Source: Telopea speciosissima (taxonomy: Eukaryota; Streptophyta; Magnoliopsida; Proteales; Proteaceae). Taken from it: a stretch of 64,000 nt of DNA. Positions within the stretch are counted from its first letter, which is position 1. Each line of letters begins with the position of its first letter. Location: positions 34,828,946 through 34,892,945 of the forward strand of contig NC_057926.1 of the NCBI RefSeq assembly GCF_018873765.1, in the 5' to 3' direction. The notes beneath the pieces are model-generated. The model made no database searches, had not been told where the DNA came from, and saw only the letters and a list, made by a program, of their open reading frames with translations. This document shows, one piece after another, positions 47,201-59,200 of the stretch. The position numbers were made by a program, and so were the translations under genes.

Positions 47201-50200
47201 AAAATACATATGGGAAAAAAATTTCGACACCGTGAGGCTGTAGATCGGCCTCCGGTGTCTAACATATATTAATATCATCAACATCCAACAATATTTGTAC
47301 AAAATATTTTAAAAAAAAATAGTTTTAGAGAAATAGAATTTACCTTAAATAATGAAAATAGGCTGGGATGATGAGCTTAGATGACCCTCCGACGTCTTCC
47401 CAGCGACAAGGAGCTTCAACAATGCTTGGATGAGGCTTGGAAGGGAGGAAGAAGAGAGAAAAATAGAGTTTCAGCAGCTCTCGGTCGAAATATCGACCAA
47501 GAGCTGCGAAATATGGTATAAAATGGCCCCTCACGTGACACTATTTGTCACTTTTTCAATATCTCGCGATATATCGTGAGATCCACGATATATCGTCGAT
47601 ATCTCACGATATATCGACGAAATATTGTATTTTTTGGTTTCGGATTGGTTTCGTATCTCGGACATGTCGAGATATACGAAATTTGGCGATACATCGCCGA
47701 AATTTCGCGAGCTTTTAAACCATGGGTGAGACAGAGGCCAACATCTAACATTTGTCGCAAGTGAAAAGCCTGAGAAAAGACAACTTAATTAGCTCCCAAT
47801 AGATCAAAATAATTCCCTGCTCAATTTCCTCGTGGTACTTTCAATGGACTATATCCATAATTTAAGCCAATAAAATGAACCCGATTGGTGCTCCCTAACT
47901 GATCTATCGCAATCTTGTATTTGATTTATATATGTACTATCTTCATAGCCAGGAGGAAATGGTAAAGTCTGAAAGATCCAATGACAATCAGATCAATCAT
48001 TCAAATATTCTATAAGAGCCTTTCAGAGGACCCAATCCCATCATGAGTGTCATATTTATAACATAGTTGGGGACAATGGTTATCAAACTAGACTATCATG
48101 AAGTTTACATTCAAAAATTCACTGAGAAGAACTACTGGAGCTTCAATGCTTCCATAGCTCCATGTGCTATATTTTGAGCCATTTCTTCGTTCAGAATCCT
48201 TAGGAACCATATCTTTGGTGAACAACAAAGAAAGAAGGCTATGATGGTAGCAAATGGATTAACATAGTCTGTATCCAAGGTATGAAACAACTGTAGTCCA
48301 CACCACATGGATAATTTGTTATCCAAAATGAACCCCCCACAGATATATGCCCATCCAATCATTCATTTTTCCCCAGAAAGATTTTTATTTATATAGGCGA
48401 AGGTTTTCAGAACAACCCAAATATCTGTGCCATATGGCAGATTGGATGGGGTCCAAATTTTATAGTGAGGTAGATCTCAAGGTCCCCTACTTACATGTCA
48501 AGTTTCAGCCCAAACAAAGATCACCAAGTGGCAAAACAAAGCTTTAAAATCTAGGGACTATGGGAGTGTGCATGGGCATACACAGGCACCTGAAATATAC
48601 AAGGATGCATACCAATACACAGGAGGGTCTTTGATTGAATTAGGTCCTAAAATTTGACATGTAGCTAATCCAAACCTAGACCTATCCATTCAAAGGTCAG
48701 AATCGACACAGCATCCTGCCAAGTGGTTCAAATAGTGGACCATTAAGAGAAGTTTATCTCAATGGGACCATGTACAAAATTATACCAGTCTTTTTAAATT
48801 GTCCAAGTACAATTAACTAACTAGACTTGATACTCCAATATAGTCAACCCTCAAGTTGGGTAATCTCATAGGACCAATGGAGGCTAACATGACCTTTCGT
48901 GTGCCCAAGGTTCGAAATTTTGGTGTCGACCACGAAATATTTTGCAAAACGACCAAAACCTGGCTAAAATCCTGCATGTTTCAGCTGATGGTTTCGATAG
49001 AGTATTTTATTAGTCAAAAACGGCCATAAATACCAAATCTGGGGTCTGTTAGGAGTTTTCTCCCTCTAACAAGTTAAGCCACTCGAAAGTCGAAACTCAT
49101 GAAGTGGGTAGAAATTTCAGTGAAAACAGCACTTTTATCTGCACTGTTATTGTACCGAAACTGAGTTGAAACCGAAATTTCAGCTGAAATGCCGAAATTT
49201 CGGTCAAAACCTTGCATTCCTACTGAGTCACACCCAGTTTTGTTTCGACCTTTGTCAAAACCGAAATATTTCGCGAAATCTTGGTGGTTTTGACCAAGAT
49301 GCGTGTCACACATTTAACAGTAGCCATAGTCAATCATTCCTCTGATCTACCATACAGCCTCTTGCTAGTTGCTACCTATGACCATGAAATTAAGCCAATT
49401 TTAGGAAGAAGTGTATAAGTGAGAAACTAATAAATCAAAAAAAGGAGAAAAAATTATTGCTTTCACTCCTACAAAATGCTAAAATATTCATAGGCATCAG
49501 CTTTAGAGTTCCCAATTCAAAGAAAATATACTCTATTTCTAGATTAAATACCACTTCTTTTGGGAGCAAGAGTACTATGATCTCAAGAATTACCTGCCCA
49601 CACTTATGCTTACTGCACTTGTTGGTGACATATTTGTAGGTGTCCCACTGCTCTTCTGCCAATTTACTCAACATACTGAGTTGTAGTTCAAGTTCTAAGT
49701 TCCCTTCTGCTAACCTTCTCCATGTATCTTGGGCCTTTTGAGGTTCAGATATTTGCCACTTTTTAACAGCACCTACCATTGATGGTGTTGATGATCCTCC
49801 TGTTCCTGGCTCACCTAAGAGCTGCAAAAACGTCCCCATCAATAAGTGCAACTTAAACAAAACATATACCACTAGTAAGGAAAAAAAGAACTCTTTAACA
49901 AGGACAAGAGTGAAAACCAAGCACAGATATGAAATGGAAAATTATGATATACTCACAAGATTCATCAATGGTGGTAAGGAGAACTTAGTCTTCTGGTGAT
50001 CCCAATTTCCTTTTATTACATCAGTGATGACCTCTTGCAATGGCTTTCCTTTGACAGCATCCTGTAACTCTAAAAGTGAGTGTTTAACATAATTTGCAAT
50101 GTTAAATTCAAGGAGAAAATTACAAAATAAATGGAATCTTATCATTTATTCAGATTAAAGTGTTCTGTCTTTACATTATCGTTCATAGAGGAACATCATC

Positions 50201-53200
50201 AATTGATATTCTTTGGATAAAAATTTCATAAATGTGGTCTACTAGTAGAGACTGATTGCAGACACACACACACACAAAGAGTATTGAGCCAAAAGCATGG
50301 TTGAATGCAATCCTTTTTCAGGGACCAAAAGAAGGCTTAAAGGCCTATAGCAGTGAAGATGAATCTGTTATTAATTTCCTTAAGAGTTTTAGTTGTTAGC
50401 AAGCAGTTTTGTTAAATATTGTGTTATTTGCAATTGTTAGTTTGTGTTACACCGAGAAACTTGCATCTGAAGTCATATATCCTTTTTTTTTTTTCAATAG
50501 TAAGAGGATTCAGAGCTACTCTCCTTAGAGAGAGTAGAGTAAAACATATATATACAGCATGGGGATGATATTAATTGCTACTTCAAGTTTATAGTGACCA
50601 CCTTGTCAAATTTAATTGGTTAACTAGCAAACAACACCCACAACCCAACCATCGACTACATCAATAGCTATATAAAAATGACTAGTCTTTTCCAGGTTAT
50701 ATGAAAATTCCTAGTTAATCCACACAAAGTTCTTAACTACGCTGTCAAGCCTACCCTCTATTCTTAGGTGGTTCATCAAATAATATGGTCACACTGTCCC
50801 GCCGAACACATTTTTTATTATATGTTCCCGTATGCAGTTGTCAAGGCGGCGGAGGGGTGTCTAAGCGCTTAGGCGACCAAGGTGCCCAAGTGTTATTTTT
50901 TATTTCCCCTCTTTTCTAACATTATTTAGAATGCTACAATATATATCTTATATCATAAAAAATCAACCTTAAGCCACATCAAGTCATCAAAAATCAACGT
51001 TAAGTCACATCAAGTCATCCTAAATCAATATTAAGCCACATCAAGTCATCAAAAATCAACATAAAAATAGAAGACAGTAGAAATGAAGAAGCAAGCTATT
51101 AGAAGTTTGAAACAATCAAAACACACATTTGGTTTATATGTTCTAGGAATTGGTCAATTTCGGGTATACCTAGTCTCACATTCGGTTTATGTTGTTCTTA
51201 GAAAATATGATCTTATCAATAAGTAATTACCTTGCTCTCGATTTACAGGTAATGTTCTTGTTCTCTAAGAAATTTGATTGATCAATTGATTTTATTTTTA
51301 CATGAGACTTTTTCTTTTAGGAAGAGCACAAAATCAGTTTTCCAACAAATCTAAGATTGCTTAAATCTGATTTATATTGAAGGAGTTATGTTTCGGTCAA
51401 ACTTATTTGGTGTGCACGAATGCTGTCAAAATCGCTTTGAATGAAAATATTTTTTTAAATATCAAAACAAATGAATATTTTACCATATTTTGGTTTTTAG
51501 CAATGTTCTACTATATTAAGCTTTATGGAATTTTTAGATTTGAGAAAAACCTCAGCATTAGAAAGTTGAAATTTTCACCTACCGCCAAAAATCCAATTTT
51601 TGTTCTTGAACTGGGGGGTTGACTTTTTATCCTTTTGGAATTTTATTTTTTAACTATTTTTATTGGACTGAGATAGGGGGTGTTTGCTTATTTATGACTA
51701 ATATCTTAACTAATGAAATAACCATTTACTTAAATGATATTTGGCACAGATAAGTGCCAGAACTAGACTCGAGACCAATTAAACCAGTGCAAGGCAGCCT
51801 ACAATAAGGCGGCAGCCGCCTAGGCACCTACAAATCTGCCTGGAGGCGACGCCTTGACAACTATGGTTGTCATACTGGACACTCTAGAAATATGGTACCT
51901 TCAATCTCCAACATAAACTCCATTTGAATCTTCCACACACAAACATGCATATACACGTGCGCACACACACACTCACACACACCCACAAAAAAAAAAAAAA
52001 AAAAAAAAAAAAAAACAGTGATAAAAATACCATTACAGCCACCAACATATATGCAGCATACATCTAAGAGAGAGAGAGAGAGAGAACCTGAGCAGAAGAA
52101 AGCACTGCTGGTGAAAAACGAACATAGCGCTGACTGCCATAGACTGCAGCACTGACATCAAACCCACTGCCAACCTTCCCTTGTGCAATACAATGAGCAC
52201 TCTGGGCTACAACATGCACCAAATCAAGATCCTCGCTTTCAATGTTTCCTTGGTGTAGAGTATTAGTTTGAAGTGGAAGATTAACAACTCCGAGGTATTG
52301 AAGCAAAGCTGCAACCACTGCAGTTGTCATTGCTGCAGATGATCCCAACCCTGTTTTAGCAACTTCAGGCTTAAACTTCTCCCCATTTAAACCCTCTACA
52401 TTAGAAGTAATTGCTGAAAAGGGTGGAAGGGAGGCCAATGATTCAGGTGTCAAAGGGAGTCCGTGTGCCTCAATCTAACAAGAAAAAGTGAATGATATTA
52501 AAGTATTTAATTTTTCAACATGCAGTGACAACAGATGTGTAACTGAAAACTCAATTAACAGGGTGAAAAATGCAATACTAAAACAACTATTGCAAAACAA
52601 ATTTCTCCTTGTGAAAAAATGAAGAGATCATCATCATACTTTCTTTTGGTTCAAACACACAGTAAATTGTATTCAAGAAAGTAAATACCATCAGATAAAG
52701 CTCATGAAATCAATGAACTAACATAAGTAACAACAACAACTCAACCTTATCCCAACTAAATGGGGTCGGCTACATGGATCCTTACAAACAAAGATTTGAT
52801 CTGAAGTAATAGGCTCACAAACATCAGCAACTGAAAACATCTTCCAATAAACACAATCAATTCTAATACCACCCCTATAACACATAGAATGGGAAAACAT
52901 ATAATATCAATAAAATAAATAAAGGGTAATAAAAAATACTACACACTAACATGCACAGGTGGTGCACAAAAGTCCCAAACAAGTGGAGTAAGCATTCTTT
53001 AATGCAGCTAAATCCCTAAATGGGCTTATTTGATTAGATATAAGCATTGGGTTGGGTTATGTATGCGTTGAGGCTTTGATCCCATGTGTTTTCATTGTAT
53101 TGGGCCACTTTAATGGGCCTATAACATAGTTGTCACGGCGTCTAGGCAACCCAAGGCGTTGAAGAGGGTCCAAAAATCAAGGTGACACCAACTAGGCGAC

Positions 53201-56200
53201 CAAGGTGCCCAAGTCGACCAAGGCGCCTGGGACGCCTAGGCGACGCCTTGACAACTATGCCCTATAATATGGGTAGAGGCTAGGAATACTATGGATTAGT
53301 TAAGTAAGTGTTTTTATTCTTTATTTTAATTGTTATTAAGTGTTTTAGTTAGGCTAGATTAGGAGTTTATAAGTTCAGTCCTTTTTTTAGTCAGTTTCTT
53401 TTATTATGTCAGTTTATGTTACCTACTTAGTTAAAGATTGGGTTAGGCCTTTCCTTTTTAGTTTTTAGTTTGTTTTTGAGTCTTCTATAAAAGTTTGTCA
53501 GGAGGTACAGCGTTGGACACGAACTTCGATTGATGAGAAGCTTTGTCTTTGCTGCCCACCGTGGTATGCTCTTCCTTGTGTGAATCAAGGTGTGATTGGT
53601 GTGAATCCAGTCAAAGCATTGCGGTAGAAACCCGGGTGCCATTGCTCTTGCTCTTGCTCTTGCTCTTGCTCTTGCTCTATTCTACTTTAAGGAATTGTTC
53701 TGCAATTCTATTGTCTGGTATTCTGTTCAGATTTGGTTCCTGTGATATAGAAATCCTACCCTCACTAGGATTGTTAATTTGCTGGTGTTCTGATGTGCCA
53801 ATTTCCATTCTGATTTCATAAACCTTCTATCGGTATTGCACTTTTTTCAAAATATGTTTTCAGTTTTCAGTTCTGCTGGTTATTTCACACAGTTCTACTC
53901 CAAGTAGGAATGATCCTTGTGATCTTTAAAGGCTGAAATCGACATAGACAATTTACCCTTCTGTTAGTTCTGAAAGTAATAACCCATATAGATACTCTGC
54001 TAGCTCATTATGATCTGCAATCTCATCTTTGATCCGACTTTAAGTTTGAAAGTTCTACGCGTCCTAGTGGTACTAGCTGAACTTTTCAGCAAAGTTAATA
54101 CCCCTTTAAAGAGGAACTCAACCAGGTTTTCAGCCTGATCCTAGTTAGTGTTTAAGCATGGATCGATACAAGTATTATGGCAGATTTACAGCAAGGGAAG
54201 AAGAGAAGGGTTGGAAGAGAATCATGAGTCAGAGAGGAAACTCTCGTAACTCCTATATTTACTTCACTAATAACTTCTTAGGAATTACATAGGACTCCCT
54301 AAGGAGTTAAAAGACAAAAAGAGAATAAAATGTAAAATTACAACTCTATGGCTTATAATAGAAATAGAGACAAATATACCCCTAACACACAAACTCTAAC
54401 ACTCCCCCTCAAGCTGGAGAATAAATGTCATACATTCCCAGCTTGCATAGAAGAGTACTGAACTGGTTAGGGATAAGGCCTTTAGTGAAGATGTCTGCCA
54501 GTTGATCACAGTTTGCACAAATAGAGTACAGATGCAACCTAAATCCAACTTCTCTTTGATGAAGCCTATCAACGTCAATGTGCTTTTGGTTCGATCATGT
54601 TGAGCAGGGTTATGAGCAATACTTATAGCAGCCTTGTTATCACAGTAGAGCTGCGTAGGTCCCTCACAATCAAATCCCAATTCTTGAACCAATCGCCCCA
54701 ACCATATAAGTTCACACACCCCATGAGCCATGGCTCTAAATTCAGCCTCTGCACTAGATCTAACTACAACTAGTTCTTTCTTACTCCTCCATGTAACAAG
54801 GTTACCACCCACAAGGGTACAGTAACCGGAAGTAGATCGTCTATCAGAAATAGAACCAGCCTAATCTGCATTAGTGTGGCCCTCTATCCTCAAGTGACTA
54901 TGTCTAGCATATAGAAGGCCTTTTCCTGGAGAAGATTTTAGGTACCTAATGATGCGCTAGGCAGCATCAAGGTGTTCACTTTTGGGAGCATGCATGAACT
55001 GACTCACTACTTCAACTGCATAACTAGTGTCTAGCCGAGTCAAGGAGAGGTAGATCAATTTCCCATCCCAATCTACAAGAGGAGAACCACAATCTTCACT
55101 AAGTTTGTGATTCTGATCAATGGGGGAGTTGGCTGGTTTACATCCCAACATTCCTATCTCTTTCAATAGGTCCAGAACAAACTTCCGCTGGCAAATATTG
55201 ATGCCCTTCCTTGATCTTGATACTTCAATCCCCAAGAAATATTTCAAAAGTCCAAGATCCTTGATTTCAAACTGTTTAGCCAGGTAAGATTTTAACCTCT
55301 TCATCTCATCTTCGTCATTCCCAGTGACAACAATATCATCAACGTAACCAATAAGAGCAGTGACTGTACCATTACCTCTCCGGATAAACAAGTGTGGTCA
55401 GCCTGACTCTAGGAATATCCATTCCTTAGAATGGCCTGTCGAAACTTCTCAAACCAAGCTTTAGGTGACTGTTTGAGACCATAAAGTGCCTTCTTGAGGC
55501 GACCACTTTCCCTTCTGCTGAAGGAGACTTGAAACCAGGTGGAGGTCGCATATACACCTCCTCTTCTAAATCACCATGAAGAAAAACATTCTTCACATCT
55601 AACTGATACAATGGCCATTCTTTGTTAGTTGCCACTAATAGAAGGACTCTGATTGAGTTGTGCTTGGCTACAAGAGCAAAAGTCTCTTGGTAATCGATAC
55701 CATAAACTTGACTGTACCCCTTGGCTACCAACCAAGCCTTGTATCTGTCCACTGTACCATCTGATCAGTACTTAATTGTATAGACCCACCTGCATCCAAC
55801 TAGAACTCTCCCTCTGGGGAGATCAACAAGAGTCCATATACCATTCTTCTCAAGAGCACTCATTTCCTCAGACATAGCCTTCTTCCATTTTGGGTCAGAT
55901 ATGGCCTCAGTGAGATTTTTGGGAATAGTTGCAGAGGAGAGAGCAGTGGTAAAAGCAAGACTTGTGGGGGAGATAGCATCATAGGAAACAAACTGGGCAA
56001 TAGGATTAGTGCAAGCTCTTTTGCCCTTTCTAGTGGCAATTGGGAGATCTAAATCAAAGGGAGGATCACCTGACTGAGGAGGATGAAGCTCAGGATCTAG
56101 ACCCAAAGAGGGATCTTGGCAGGTCTTCTTTCCTTTACTCTTCAAGCATTCACCTTTTTAGTAGTAAAGGTGGTAATCCTTCTCATGACCAGAACCACTT

Positions 56201-59200
56201 ACAACAACAGCCCCTTCTGTAGATTTACCAATGTCAAACAGAAATGGGGAAGTAGACATAGGTGGGAAGAAGGGATATCAACATCCTCTTCATTCCCTCT
56301 ATTCTCCCCCTTAAGAGGATGCTGATGAGAAGGAGTGAAGAAGTGTATAGACTCAAAGAAAGTGACATCTTTGGAGAGGAAGCGCTTTCGGGAAGCAGAA
56401 CGATAGCATTTATACCCCTTGGTAGAAGAGAAATAACCAAGGAAGAGGCACTTGAGAGCCTTGGGATCAAGCTTTGTCCTAGCCGATTTATTGACATGGG
56501 CATAGCAGACACACTCAAATACCTTAGGAGGAAGAGGAAAGGCAGATGTCTGAGGAAGCAGAGTTCCCAGAGGGGATTTGGAGCCAAGTAGCAAAGTTGG
56601 CATCCAATTGATGAGAAAGGCAGCAACAAGGAGTGCATCAGCCCAAAAAGTCTTGGGAACATGCATACTAAAAAGAAGACTTCTAGTGAAAGAAGACTTC
56701 TAGTGACCTCCATCAGATGGCGGTTTTTCCTTTCAGCCACTCCATTCTGTTGAGGTGTATCAACAAAAGCAATTTGGTGAATAATATCATGATCAATAAA
56801 GTACTGTTGGAGCCCCCCCATACATGTACTCCCCCCCCCCTTTATCAGAGCGTACTATCTGGATGCGGGTACCAAATTGAGTATAAATTAACTGATAGAA
56901 ATTCTTGAAAGCATAAAAAACATCACTCTTTTGTTTCATTAAAAGGTCCAAGTGGTTCGAGAGTAGTCATCAACAAATGAAACAAAATAACAGTATCCAG
57001 ACAAAGAGGTAGTGGGAGCAGGTCCCCAAACATCAAAATGCACAATATGAAAAGGAACAGTGGATCTATTAGGGATAAAAAGTACAGCAGTGTTTAGCAA
57101 AAATACATGGTTCACACTGAAAAACATGAGAAGAAGAAAAAGAAGTAAACAAGGCAACTGTTTCCTCATAACAACAAAAGATGGGTGGCCTAAACATTGA
57201 TTCCAAACCACCATATAATCCACAATATTCCTATCAGTTTGGCCACAAACATAGGACTGAGCAGCAGGTAAAACAGATGGTTGGAGCTTAACAAGGAAGA
57301 GTCATTTCTCCTCACGTCCACTGCCAATAACCCTCTTCGTCACCAAATCCTGAAAGACACAATGAGAAGGAAAGAAAGTGACACAACAGTTCAAAGACTT
57401 GGTTAAATGACTGACAGACAACAGGTTAGTGGCAAAACTGGGCACATGAAGTACAGAATCAAGAGAAAGGGAAGAAGTAACTCGAACATTGCCCTTACCA
57501 GAGATAGAGGAAAGAGAACCATCGGCAACTCTAACCTTATCTTTACCGGAGCAAATAGAATAAGAGTCATAACACTGAGACATACCAGTCATAACATCTG
57601 AGGCACCAGAGTCAACTACCCAAGTGAGGGCAGTGGAGGGGGCAGATGTAGAGGCTTACAAAGCTGAGGTTGAGTCTGACGTTGTAGGAGCAATAGAAGA
57701 ATGGCCGAATCAGGACATCATCCGACGTAGAGCTACAATATCCTCTCTGGAAAGAGAATCAGGATCAGTCTATGGTCCAGGTAACTCAGTATCAGCTGTC
57801 ACAGAGTGGGCTCTAGCTCCCCCAGTCCTACCTCCTCGGTACCAGGTGATCCACCACGTCTACTAGGGGGATGCCCATGAAGAGCCCAACACCTGTCCTA
57901 AGTGTGCCCCAACTTTCCACAATGATCGCATTTAAATCTGTCTCGACCTCTCCCTCCATCTTTCTGATCGCAGTGGGAACTAGAAACGAGAGCAGCTCTC
58001 TCCAGTGAGGGTGCAATGTCCATGGATCCTCTTCTAGTCTCCTTACTCTGCAAGTAGCTACACACTTCATCCAATGATGGAAGAGGAGACCTCTATAACA
58101 TCCGCAAACGAAGTGGCTCAAACTCTAGGTTAAGACCACCAAGTAGAATAAGAATCCTTTCCTGTTCTTCTTTCCTGTGAACCTTGGCCTCATCCTCAGA
58201 ATTGGATAGTCGGAGATTACCGTTGTGATCATATTCCTCCCACAAGCTAATAACAGTGTTATAGTAGTCAGATATGCTCCGATCACCCTTTTTCATATGG
58301 ATGATTTTTTGCAGGATTTGATACACCTTGGCTGAATCACCAACTCTATCATAAACTCTGGAAGCACCGTCCCAAATATCCTTCGCAATTTCCTTACTCA
58401 TAAACCTCCTGCCGATCTCAGGTTTCATGGAGAATATCAGTCAAGTCATAACAGTGGAGTTCTCAGTCTCCCACTTTAGATAATCTGCATCAGTAGGAGC
58501 AGACGCCTTGATGGAGCCAGTAATATACCCCAACTTTCCCTTACTGCGCAGGGACAACTTCACCGAACAAGACCAATCCAAGTAATTGGTACTGTCAAGT
58601 TTTACAATAGAAAGTTGGGTGTTTGGGTTATCAAAGACAGCCATGGTGCGGAGAGTTCCACTTGAGCTGCCACTAGTAGCTCCCAACGGCCCACTAACTT
58701 CGTAGTCATTTCCGGTCATGGTGGAAGAAAATGCAGAAAAACAAACTCAATATAGTCTTACACAAGTGGGGAGCAACCTCAACCCAACCTCAAGAAAACA
58801 ATCCAGCAAACAAATAATGGGGAATAAAAAACTCTACCCAATCACAAGGAAGCAGTCAAGTAAACAGTCCAGCCAACAACCGAAAGTGAATCCTTGAAGA
58901 AAAAACTCATAATCAACACTCACAAAGCATTTCGGTTCCACTCCATATTAGTCAAGTGCATTTAAATAGGTGATACTACCAAGCAATAGGAACCATTCCT
59001 CCCATTGCAGTCAAGCAAAGACTCAATAAGCATAAAAAACAGATTCTGCCGATACCTGGGAAGCACCAAAGGACCGAGCTATGTTCCTCAATCGAAGAGA
59101 TTCATCAATAAGGCTGTTGGGGGTCTGAAGTAGGACTCTTAGGCGATCCAAATGGCTCAGGTCTCATTCCAAGTGGTGGAGAGATGACAGAGAGATGGGC

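Noticed and set aside
54396..54420. Exact ends of the copia LTR as TGTTT...
   Set aside because: TG at 54149 and 59458 would give a canonical start on the plus strand, but similarity extends about 6 bp further out to the primer site and to GATCC, so the wider limits were used.
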